Positions 17,790 to 26,700 of a DNA stretch of 64,000 nucleotides are shown here, in pieces (positions within the stretch are counted from its first letter, which is position 1; each line of letters begins with the position of its first letter). The position numbers were made by a program, and so were the translations under genes. The notes under the pieces are model-generated. The model worked only from the letters and a program-made list of their open reading frames with translations, had not been told where the DNA came from and did no database searches. Source of the DNA: Nocardia sp. NBC_01730 (GTDB lineage: Bacteria; Actinomycetota; Actinomycetes; Mycobacteriales; Mycobacteriaceae); NCBI RefSeq assembly GCF_035920445.1, contig NZ_CP109162.1, positions 1,178,001 through 1,242,000 on the forward strand. The letters run 5' to 3'.

Positions 17790-18317
17790 CTCATACGCTG
17801 CACCGGGACGATGCGGGTTCGGATGCAGCGGCGTGCGGAATCCACTCCGGCCGGTTTCATCCCGAAATCTTGCGCGGTGATTGAATCGGTGACTGAATCG
17901 GGGTCAGATGTCCCAGTGCCCGGGGTCGGGGTCGGGGTCGAAATATGCCGTTACTTCTGGGCCTCTGGCGTGGAATCGCGCCGCACCTCAACCAATGCGG
18001 AGTTGTAAAACTCTTCGACTTCCGCGAGGACCAGGGGTTTCTCGGATCGAAACGAATCTTCGTCCGTCATGGATTGTTTCAGCGTTGCAGATGCGCACGA
18101 GGTTCATTCGATCTATCACTTTCAGTGAGGGATATTTCACAATCCGGTCCGACGTCACGGCCCGGTTATAACTATACCTTTTATACACTTCAAGTTCAAG
18201 TCTGGGATGCCTGGGCTCGGATTGCAAGTAGGAGACTTGGGACTCCTCGTGAGCTCGGCGCAGCTGAGGCGCGGTGATGCGCCATCGGGTCTCGCCATGG
18301 AGTACCAAGGGGGTGTT
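17790..18317. promoter_or_regulatory. AT-rich intergenic region upstream of the tandem Phd-like gene
   Basis: The part at about 18090-18200 is markedly AT-richer than the rest of the window (for example TTATAACTATACCTTTTATA around 18165). It contains no supported gene and probably carries the promoter for the following gene. The base composition suggests recently acquired DNA. Confidence 0.45.
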
Positions 18318-18704
18318 ATGTGTAAAAGGTATACTCCGCTGGTGGAGTCTTATCCAGTGAGTGATATGCAGAAAAACTCGGCGAACCTACTTGGTCGAGT
18401 TGCGATCCATCGGCAGGTTGTCGAGCTGACGTACTACGACGTTGCGGATGAGTCGGTGATCTTGATCCATCCGGACGTCTGGCATAAGTGCCGCAAGAAG
18501 TTTCCCGTCGATGAGGGCAAGATCCGTCCTCCGGTCGGTGTCAAAGATGCCCGGATGAACTTCGCCGAGTTGCGCGAAGCTGCAGTGTTCAACGGCTGGC
18601 ATACGATGATCACCCGCCGGGATCGCGAGCATGCGGTTGTTGTTCCGTTGCCGTGGGCTTGCCAAGCGCTGCCCGAAGTTCAAAAGTCGTCCGAGTCTCG
18701 CTGA
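18318..18704 (+). CDS. Protein with two tandem Phd/YefM-like modules
   Basis: A 128-residue protein; ATG at 18318 follows AAGGGGG. Residues about 14-54 (SDMQKNSANLLGRVAIHRQ, hydrophobic strand, HPDVW) and about 76-118 (DARMNFAELREAAVFNGWHT, TRRDREHAVVVPLPW) each follow the Phd/YefM antitoxin pattern: a conserved N/A-L helix, then beta strands with T-x-x and a hydrophobic VVV. Single Phd/YefM antitoxins are 80-90 residues; here two copies are fused. No toxin-sized gene is adjacent, so it may be an orphan DNA-binding regulator. The assignment rests on pattern only. Confidence 0.5.
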   Translation: MCKRYTPLVESYPVSDMQKNSANLLGRVAIHRQVVELTYYDVADESVILIHPDVWHKCRKKFPVDEGKIRPPVGVKDARMNFAELREAAVFNGWHTMITRRDREHAVVVPLPWACQALPEVQKSSESR

Positions 18705-18822
18705 TCCGCCCGGCAACGGTTCCTGCGACGCACGCCGCGCGGCGAAGCGAGGGTTCTGATGCGATCTGCAGCTGTCAATGCTCGGAGTTCGCGCGCCCGT
18801 CTGCTACATGTTGGGGGTGCCG

Positions 18823-19701
18823 ATGGAGCCGTCTCGGGCAGCCGTGTTCTCGACGGACGTATCTGTCGTCGCCGACCTCGGGCTGTGGCGGCGACCGAGG
18901 TTGGTTGTGCTGGACATTGACGGCACGATTTGCGCGACCGGCGCATACACGCATCCGGAGGCCCACAAGACGATCAGTGCGGCGGTGCGTGCTGCAATTG
19001 CGGCTGCTGTTGGCTCGGGCGCATCGGTTGTGTTGGGCACCGGTCGCACGGCCCCGGCGACCATCCCGTTTCTCGACGAACTCGGCATCAGTTCCGGTCG
19101 GGCGATCTGCTCGAACGGTGCGGTGGTCATCGATGTCGCCTCGGGCCAGGTTGTGCAGTGCACGACCTTCGAGCTCGCAGGGCCAGCTCGGATTCTCCAC
19201 GACCATCTGCCGGATGCGGTGTTCGTCGCCGAGGTCCCGGGCGAGGGCGTGCTGACTACGGCGCCGACCGCGGATTCTGACACGCACTTCGGCATGGTCC
19301 GGCTGGTGCATTTCGATGAGCTGGCCAGGGCGAGTTCGACGCGGCTGGCTGTGCATTGGCCGGCGGGTGATGCTGACGAGCTGGCTGCGGTGATCGGACA
19401 AGTCCACCTCCCCGGTGTGCGGAGCTGGATCGACCCGGGCGATACCTTCGCCGATTTCACTGCTGCTTCGGTGAGCAAGGCCAGCGCCGCCGAGGCCGTC
19501 CGGGCGGAGTTGGGTGTACCGCGCGATGAGGTTGTCGCTGTCGGTGATGGTGTCAATGACATCGAATTGTTGCTCTGGTCGGGGCTGGGAGTGGCGATGG
19601 GACAGGCACCGGAGGCGGTTCGGGTGGTTGCGGATGCGGTGTGTCCTTCGGTCGAGCAGGACGGGGTCGCCGCAGTCCTGGGGCGCTGGTTCAGTGAATA
19701 G
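18823..19701 (+). CDS. HAD-superfamily hydrolase (Cof type)
   Basis: A 292-residue protein from the ATG at 18823 with GGGGG upstream; in-frame starts at 18778 and 18808 are possible. HAD motif I is VVLDIDGTICATG, motif II is VLGTGRT, the Lys of motif III is in VSKASAAE and motif IV is GDGVNDIELL. The cap between motifs II and III places it in the Cof/C2B class, which dephosphorylates sugar phosphates or cofactors such as FMN and PLP. The natural substrate is unknown. It precedes purF by about 140 bp on the same strand. Confidence 0.8.
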   Translation: MEPSRAAVFSTDVSVVADLGLWRRPRLVVLDIDGTICATGAYTHPEAHKTISAAVRAAIAAAVGSGASVVLGTGRTAPATIPFLDELGISSGRAICSNGAVVIDVASGQVVQCTTFELAGPARILHDHLPDAVFVAEVPGEGVLTTAPTADSDTHFGMVRLVHFDELARASSTRLAVHWPAGDADELAAVIGQVHLPGVRSWIDPGDTFADFTAASVSKASAAEAVRAELGVPRDEVVAVGDGVNDIELLLWSGLGVAMGQAPEAVRVVADAVCPSVEQDGVAAVLGRWFSE

Positions 19702-19838
19702 AGCCCAGCCGTCCGGTTTGTTCGATCGGGTTCGGTTGCACTGCAACATTTTCCGACTGAGTGTGCGTGAGTGCTTCGGCTGGAGTGAATCGGAATTGCA
19801 GCTAACCTTGGGAGAAGGTCGCGAGTAGTCTGCTCGGT

Positions 19839-21251
19839 GTGGACGACTCCCCCAAGGAGGCCTGTGGTGTTTTCGGCCTCTATGCGCCCGGACAGCCCGT
19901 CTCCCACATGACCTACCTCGGCTTGTTCGCTTTGCAGCACCGCGGTCAGGAAGCCGCCGGTATCGCTGTCAGCGACGGCCACAAAATGTGGGTGGACAAA
20001 GACACTGGCCTGGTGTCGACGGTTTTCGACGATCGACGCCTGCAAACACTCCAGGGTGACCTCGCCATCGGGCACACCCGCTACTCGACGACCGGTTCCG
20101 GCGACTGGAGCAACTGCCAGCCGGTCTATCGCGATGCGCGCCGGCATCAGTTCGCCCTCGCGCACAACGGAAACCTGGTCAACACTGCGGAACTATCCGC
20201 CGAACTGGGCATGCCTTACGACGGCATCGGCAGTGACAGCGCCCTGGTCGCCGAGCTGGTGGCCCGAGAGTTGTCGGTCGGCGAACTGCATGGCGAGAGC
20301 GAGGAGGTCATCGAGGCCTTCATCGCGACACTGCCCCAGATCAGCGGCGCCTTCTCGCTGGTCCTGCTGGGCTCGGACTTCCTGATCGGCGCCCGCGATC
20401 CGCAGGGGTTCCGGCCGTTGTTCCTGGGCAAGCTCGACGACGGCTGGGTGCTGGCCTCGGAAACCCCCGCACTGGATGTCGTCGGAGCCGAAGTTGTCCG
20501 CGAGATCGCCCCGGGCGAGGTCGTGGTGATCGACGAGAACGGTGTCCACGCCCGCACGCTGAACCAGCCCGCGGCCGAGCCCGCGTTGTGTTCGTTCGAG
20601 TTCGTCTATTTCGCCCGGCCCGACGGCAACCTGCTGGGGCAGAACGTGCATCGAGTTCGGCGGCGGATGGGTCAAGCGTTGGCCCGCCAAGCGCCGGTGC
20701 AGGCCGATGCGGTCGTGCCGATCCCGGAGTCCAGTGTGCCGGGCGCGCAGGGCTATGCCGAAGCGTCGGGGATCCCGTTTGTCGACGGGTTCGTCAAGAA
20801 CCGCTACATCGGCCGGACATTCATCGCCCCCAATCAGGAGTTGCGCAGCAACGCGGTGCGGATCAAGCTCAACCCGATCCGGGAGAACATCGACGGGCAG
20901 CGGCTGGTGGTCGTGGAGGATTCGATCATTCGGGCGACCACGCTGCGCGAGACGATGCGGATGATGCGCGCCGCGGGCGCGGCTGAGATTCACCTGCGGG
21001 TGCTCTCCCCGCCCTACAAGTGGCCGTGCTGGTTCGGGATGGACACCACCGACCAGTCCAAGTTGGTGGCCTCGCACATGAGCGTGGAGGAGATCCGGGA
21101 CTACCTCGGGGCCGACAGCCTGGTCTACCTCGACATCGATGCCATGGTCGAGGCGATCACCCCCGGCAGCCAAGGTGGGCTGTGCACGGCGTGCCTGTCC
21201 GGTGACTACCCGATCCCGGTGCCGGATTCGGCGATCACCGTGGCGAAATAG
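19839..21251 (+). CDS. purF: Amidophosphoribosyltransferase
   Basis: This 470-residue protein is colinear with PurF. It makes 5-phosphoribosylamine from PRPP and glutamine, the first step of purine synthesis. Its N-terminus is ..EACGVFGLY, where the Cys becomes the N-terminal nucleophile after propeptide removal; GHTRYSTTGS and HNGNLVN complete the glutaminase. The PRPP loop is VVVEDSIIRATT. Cys residues in LCSFEF, WPCWFG and GLCTAC match the four iron-sulfur ligands of Bacillus-type PurF. Start GTG at 19839 has only a weak site. No purine genes adjoin; instead it converges on a biosynthetic gene cluster, so it could be a second, possibly resistant, copy. Confidence 0.9.
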   Translation: MDDSPKEACGVFGLYAPGQPVSHMTYLGLFALQHRGQEAAGIAVSDGHKMWVDKDTGLVSTVFDDRRLQTLQGDLAIGHTRYSTTGSGDWSNCQPVYRDARRHQFALAHNGNLVNTAELSAELGMPYDGIGSDSALVAELVARELSVGELHGESEEVIEAFIATLPQISGAFSLVLLGSDFLIGARDPQGFRPLFLGKLDDGWVLASETPALDVVGAEVVREIAPGEVVVIDENGVHARTLNQPAAEPALCSFEFVYFARPDGNLLGQNVHRVRRRMGQALARQAPVQADAVVPIPESSVPGAQGYAEASGIPFVDGFVKNRYIGRTFIAPNQELRSNAVRIKLNPIRENIDGQRLVVVEDSIIRATTLRETMRMMRAAGAAEIHLRVLSPPYKWPCWFGMDTTDQSKLVASHMSVEEIRDYLGADSLVYLDIDAMVEAITPGSQGGLCTACLSGDYPIPVPDSAITVAK

Positions 21252-21270
21252 CCTCATTGCGATCTGACGA

Positions 21271-21303
21271 AACGGGCCCGTCCAGCAGCTGGACGGGCCC
21301 GTT
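21271..21303. terminator. Bidirectional hairpin between purF and the kinase-oxidase gene
   Basis: AACGGGCCCGTCCAG, three bases, then its exact reverse complement (15-bp stem), followed by GTTGT. It lies between the two convergent stops and can serve both. Confidence 0.85.
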
Positions 21304-21317
21304 GTCGCGCGGTGGGT

Positions 21318-23714
21318 TCAGCACAGCCCGAAGGGCGGTTTCAGGCACAGTGGGGCGCTGGGCCCGGTGATCGGGGTGAAGGTGTCCTGGTCGAGCGGGC
21401 TGTCCCATGGTTTGCCGAGCACCATGTTCGCCGCGAGCCGGCCGATCTCGTCGGAGCCGCGGGCGCCGTGACCGTTGCCCCCGACCGCGACGGTGAACGA
21501 GTCGTGGTCCAGATGGCCGATGTAGGGGTATCGGGTGGGGGTCTTTTCGATGATGCAGGCCGCGTGCCGGACAGTGACGGGTGCCAGTGTGGGCACCATC
21601 GTGGTGATCATGAAGTTCAGCATCGCCGATTGTGCTGGGGTGATCGTCTGCTCGGCGTACCAGCTGATCATCTCGAGGGCGCTGTCGAGGGGCTGCACGC
21701 ACGGCTGCATGCCGGGACCGATCCGTATCCAGGCGCGCCCGTCGGGGTAGAGCAGCGGCGGCACCAGGTAGATCGAGGTGTTGGCGTCGCCGGTGTCGGC
21801 CGGGTCGACGGTGACCACCGGCGGCAGCGCGGCCAGTTCGGCGCGCTGGGCGTCGTTGACCCGCACCAGCAGGTTGGGTTCAGCGTATGCCCGCATCGCC
21901 AACTGGTGAGCGTCCGGCAGCAGGTTGTTGTGATTGGTGAACGCACCGGCGGCCACGAGCACCTTCTCGGCGATCACGTCGCGCTGGCCGTGGTCGCTGT
22001 CGAGACTCAGGCGCCAGCGGCCGCAGGCCTTCTCGACGGCTCGCACCGCCGCGCGCAGGATGCGCGCACCGTGATTCTCGGCCAGGGCCAGTTGCGCGGA
22101 CACCAGTCGGCGCGGGTTGAGATGCCCGGCGTGACTGCGCTCGTACAGTCCTTCCACTCCGTCTTCGAGCGGGGGCAGTCCCAGCATCGGGAACTGTGCG
22201 GCCAACTTTGCTTGGTCGAGGCGTTCGACGGCGATGGCTTCGTCGCGGCACTGGGCGGCGATCGCGTCGGTGCGGTGTCGGATGGATCCTGCGAGCAGGA
22301 CCAGGGAACCGCAGTCGATGAAGAACTCGATCTCGGAGGCAGCTTCGATCGCGCGGAACCGGTCCAGGGAGCGAGCGTCGAGTTCGCCCCACACTGGATC
22401 CCAGCCCAGGCGTCGGCAGATGCGTGCCTGGTCGTAGTGCGCAGCGAAACTGTGCTGGTCACCGACACTGTGATCGTCGGGTTCGCGGGGGCCGATGACC
22501 AGCGTGTCGGCCCCGGCCTCACTGAGGTACTTGCCGGCGGCGGCACCGAACATCCCGGCACCAATGACCACGACTTCGACCCTGCGCGGGGCGTCACCCA
22601 CGACATGGATACGCGGGCGGTGCTGCGGCGCTGGTGCTTTCGTAGTGTGCGCGGTGTCGTCGAGGGCGATCGCGATCCTGTCGGCGAAACGGGCCCGGTC
22701 CGCGGGGGTCATCTCGCTGATGTAGGCCGCGGCAGAGGCCAGCGCGACGAGCGCGGCGAACGGGCGTGCCCGCTCGTAGTCAGCCAGGCACGCCGCCCAC
22801 GGGTAGGACAGGTCGGCGCGCAGAGCCAGGATGTGGTGGTAGTGGCGCAGTAGCTGTTCTTGCCAGGCGCGGCACGCCTGTGGCGTCAGCGAGGTCGTGA
22901 GCAGCAGCGCGACGTCGGTCAGCGGGTTTCCCCACATGGCGAACTGCCAGTCGACAAGACGTGCGGTGGTGGGCTGTTGTGGACTGCTGGTCGCGGCGAA
23001 GATGATGTTGGCTGGCCAGACGTCGCCGTGGCACAGCGCGGTCACGGTGCTGCGGTGCGCGCTGCTGGTCAGGTCCCGCACTCTGTCGCGGTCGGCGCGC
23101 TGGGCTGAGGGTGTGGCGCCGGGCCGGTCCAGGCCCAGTCCGGCCAGCGCCTCGGGCAGGTGGGCAAGGCCGACGTTGATGGCGGTGATCAGTTCCGGTG
23201 AGCTCGAGGTGAGCAGCCACCGGTACGGCGATGCGGGGGTGCCGGTGGTGGCGGTCAGCGAATGCAGCGTCGCCAGGGTGGTGACTGCGGCATGGGCCTG
23301 CCGGTAGTTCAGTCCGTCGGCCATTTCGGCGGCACTGAGACCTTCGCCGAGGTCTTCGAGCGCGATGGCGCCGGTGCCGTCGCCGTGGCGGATGCTGCGG
23401 TAGCAGCGCGGGGCGATCGTGCGCGCGATCGGGCCGTGCGCTGCCAGTGCTTGGTAGCTGGCGATCTCGCGGCCGAGCAGATCGTCGTCACGAGTCAGGT
23501 TCTGCCAGTGCCCGTTCCTGGTCGGGGTGGTCTTGTAGATTAGCGAGTTCTCCCCGCATCGCAGCCGGTAGACCGCGCCCATCTCTCCGTCGGTCCTGGA
23601 CAGGGGTTCGCTGGTGATGGGCTGGTTGCTCGAGGTGTTCCAGCCGAGGGTGTTGCGTACCCAGTCGAAGCTGGTGTCGGGCATGTCGGGGAACTGGTTG
23701 GGTGGCAGGGTCAT
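21318..23714 (-). CDS. Fusion of APH-like kinase and MSOX/NikD-type FAD amine oxidase
   Basis: A 798-residue protein from the ATG at 23714, overlapping the megasynthase stop by ATGA. Residues about 30-320 form an aminoglycoside/choline-kinase-like domain: catalytic loop LCHGDVWPANIIF and metal-binding LVDWQFAMWG. Residues about 345-790 form a DAO-family flavoenzyme: VVIGAGMFGAAA dinucleotide motif, GGNGHGARGSDEIG near the end, and ACIIEKTP, which aligns with the Cys covalently linked to FAD in monomeric sarcosine oxidase and NikD. The oxidase half probably oxidises a cyclic amine or imine made by the megasynthase; the kinase half may phosphorylate the product or protect the host. I know of no standard protein with this fusion. 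Confidence 0.8.
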   Translation of the reverse strand: MTLPPNQFPDMPDTSFDWVRNTLGWNTSSNQPITSEPLSRTDGEMGAVYRLRCGENSLIYKTTPTRNGHWQNLTRDDDLLGREIASYQALAAHGPIARTIAPRCYRSIRHGDGTGAIALEDLGEGLSAAEMADGLNYRQAHAAVTTLATLHSLTATTGTPASPYRWLLTSSSPELITAINVGLAHLPEALAGLGLDRPGATPSAQRADRDRVRDLTSSAHRSTVTALCHGDVWPANIIFAATSSPQQPTTARLVDWQFAMWGNPLTDVALLLTTSLTPQACRAWQEQLLRHYHHILALRADLSYPWAACLADYERARPFAALVALASAAAYISEMTPADRARFADRIAIALDDTAHTTKAPAPQHRPRIHVVGDAPRRVEVVVIGAGMFGAAAGKYLSEAGADTLVIGPREPDDHSVGDQHSFAAHYDQARICRRLGWDPVWGELDARSLDRFRAIEAASEIEFFIDCGSLVLLAGSIRHRTDAIAAQCRDEAIAVERLDQAKLAAQFPMLGLPPLEDGVEGLYERSHAGHLNPRRLVSAQLALAENHGARILRAAVRAVEKACGRWRLSLDSDHGQRDVIAEKVLVAAGAFTNHNNLLPDAHQLAMRAYAEPNLLVRVNDAQRAELAALPPVVTVDPADTGDANTSIYLVPPLLYPDGRAWIRIGPGMQPCVQPLDSALEMISWYAEQTITPAQSAMLNFMITTMVPTLAPVTVRHAACIIEKTPTRYPYIGHLDHDSFTVAVGGNGHGARGSDEIGRLAANMVLGKPWDSPLDQDTFTPITGPSAPLCLKPPFGLC

Positions 23715-26700
23715 CGGGTCACCGTCATTTCGTGGGTGCGCGGGTTCGGTGCAGGCAGCAGGCGTTGGTGGACCAGCCGCGACAGATACAGCGGGATCAG
23801 CTCGTGCAGGGGCGGGCAGTGGATCTGGTGTGCGGCGGCGACCGCGTGGCTGTTGTCGACCTCGAGCCGCGCGGTGCGCAGGTAGGGGTCGTTGCTGGTG
23901 AGCAACGGGACCAGTGGGTAGAGCGCGTTGTTGTGTTCGTGGCGCAACCCGGCCACGATGGCGTCCCACTTGTGCAGGGGCGCGGTGCGCACCGGGTAGC
24001 CGTGTGTGCGCACGAGCTCGATCAGCTCGGTGTAGGTGCTCGGGTTGGGGTGGGTGAGGTGGAAGGTGCGCGAGGCGGGTTCGGCGCCGGATGCCGCCAC
24101 GATCAGCGCGGCCGCGTAGTCCACCGGCACCAGGTCGATGGTGGCCTCGATGTCGGGGCACATGCCCAAGGTGATGATGCCGCGCAGGAACCGGAGCAAG
24201 AAGTCGCCGACCTGTCCGGCGTCGCCGTCGGTGGCGCCCAGCAGGGCGCCGGGACGGTAGATCGCCGCGGCGTGCCCGCGGCTGCGGGCCTCTGTGACTA
24301 AAGCTTCTGCGTCCCACTTGGTTTCGGCGTAGCCGCCGCCGTAGAGGCTGTCGCGGTGGGCCAACGGCAGGTCTTCGGCGATGCTGCGGTAGCGGTGGTA
24401 GCCGTAGGCGTCGAACACCGCGTCGGTGGAGATGTGGTGCAGCTGGGCGGGCTGTCCGGCTGCGGCGAGGGCGATCAGTTCGCCGGTGCCGGTGACGTTG
24501 GTGGGAGCGAGCCGGTCGTAGGGGTGCAGCGAGTGGACGAAGGCGGCGCAGTGGTAGATGTCGTCGATTTGTTCGCTGAGCTGATCCCAGCGGCGCGGAT
24601 CGAGCCCGAGGGACGGGCGGGTGAGGTCGGCGGCGACGGCGGTGACGCGGTGGTCCGCACCGGCCGTCACGCCTGCCCGGGTGAGCGCGTCGTGCAGGCG
24701 TCGACGGGCCTGCTCGTCGTCGCGGCCACGCACCAGGCAGTTGATGTCGGTGCTCGTCGTGTCGAGAAGCTGCCTGACCAGCTGGGTTCCGAGGAACCCG
24801 GTGGCCCCGGTCACCAGCACGCGCCTGGCCGCGGCGTGCGTCGCCGGGCCGGAGACCGACGGCAGCCCGGCGGACGTGGCCGGTGCCGTGGTAGTGCGTG
24901 CCGGCGCGGGGAAGAATCCGTTGTCACGCAGGATGGTCAGACACTGTTTGGCCACGTCGAGGATGTGGGTGAGGTCGTCGTCGGTGTGCGCTGTGGACAG
25001 GAAGCACACGCGGGTTTCCAGGATATAGATGCCGTGGTGGGCCATCAGCGCGAAGAACAGTTCGTGTGCCAGGGGGCTGCGATGCAGCCGGTAGTCGTGC
25101 TCGGGGATGAACCGGAACAGCGAGGAGAACGCCACGATCTTCATCCCGAACCCTTCGCGGCGGCAGTACCGGTTGAATTCGTCAGCCAACCAGGTCACCT
25201 TGCGCTCGAGGTGATGCTGGATGTGGGGGCTCTCGCGTTCGAGCAGGTGCAGGACGGCCGCGGCGGCGGCCATCGTCATCGGGTTCTTGTTGAAGGTGCC
25301 GCCGAAGAACGTCGTCGGGGTCGTCGGGGCGGAGGTGTCGCCGTAGGTGAAGGCGCCCCCGTCGACGGTGTCGAGGAACGCGGCGGAACCGGCGACCGCG
25401 CCGATCGGGAGGCCGCCGCCGAGGATCTTGCCGTAGGTGACCAGGTCGGCGTCTACCCCTGACCAGCCTTGGGCTCCGCGCGGCCCGACCCGGAATCCGG
25501 TGATGACCTCGTCGAAGATCAGCGCGGTGCCGCTGCCGCTGGTGAGCGCGCGCAGCTGGTGCAGGTACTGGGCGGGTGCGAGATCGGGGCGGCGGCTTTG
25601 CACCGGTTCGACCAGCACTGCGGCCAAGGTCGGGGCCAGCTCGACGATCACCTGCAACGACTCCTCGCTGCCGTAGTCCAGGACGACGACATCGCCCATC
25701 GCACCGTCGCCTATCCCGCGTGACATGGGCAGCGACTTGCCGGTTCCGGCAGGCAGTGCCAACGTGGTGTCGGACCAGCCGTGATAGGAGCCGGCGAACA
25801 TGACGAACCGGGTACGGCCGGTCGCGGCGCGGGCGAAACGCAGCGCCGCGTTCACGGCTTCTGTGCCAGAGTTGCAGAACACGGCCCGTTCGGTGCCGGT
25901 GAGCCTGCACAGCTGCGCGGCGACCCGACCGCCAGAGTCGGCCTGCGGGCCGATGTGGATACCGCGGTCGAGCTGATCGCGCAGCGCCTCGGTGAGCACG
26001 GGCGGGTTGTAGCCGAACAGGTGCACCCCGTACCCCATGGAGATGTCGAGGTATTCGTTGCCGTCGAGGTCGACGAACCGGGCCCCTTCCGAGCGGGCGG
26101 CCACGATCGGATAGGTCATCTCTTTCAGCGCGGGCACGAAACTGCCCGCCCGGCAGTTGGCCAGCACCGACATCGACTGTGCAGCCGCCCGCTTCGAGGT
26201 CGCGGTGCGGGCAGCGTAGTCGGCGACGAACCCGGCGACGAACCGCTGCTGCGCGCTCGAGAGACGTTCGGGTGCCGCACCGGTGGGAGCATCCAGTGAT
26301 GCCGGGCCTTGCCGGAAGCTGTGTTCCTGCGAACTCCCGGCCGCCGGCGGGGGCGCGGCGGGGGTGCCGGGGTGGTGCGGGGGTGTGGGGGTGCTGTGTT
26401 CGCGCGGGCGCTTGGCGGCGACCAGGGTGATGAGCGCGTCGACGGTGACTGCGTGGTCGAACAGTTCGTCGAAGCTGACCGTGACGCCGTGCTGGTCGAG
26501 CAGGTAGTGCCCGATGCGGGTGTAGGTCATCGAGTCCGCGCCGAGGCTCGCCAGATCACCGGCCGGGTCCAGGTCCTCAGGTGCGTAGCCGAGCAGATCC
26601 GCGACCCGGGCATGGATCTGACGGGCCACGTCGCCGTCGCCACCGACCTGGCTTTGGGGTCGCTGGCGGGCCGGGGCGTGGCCGGGGCGAGGTTTGCTGG

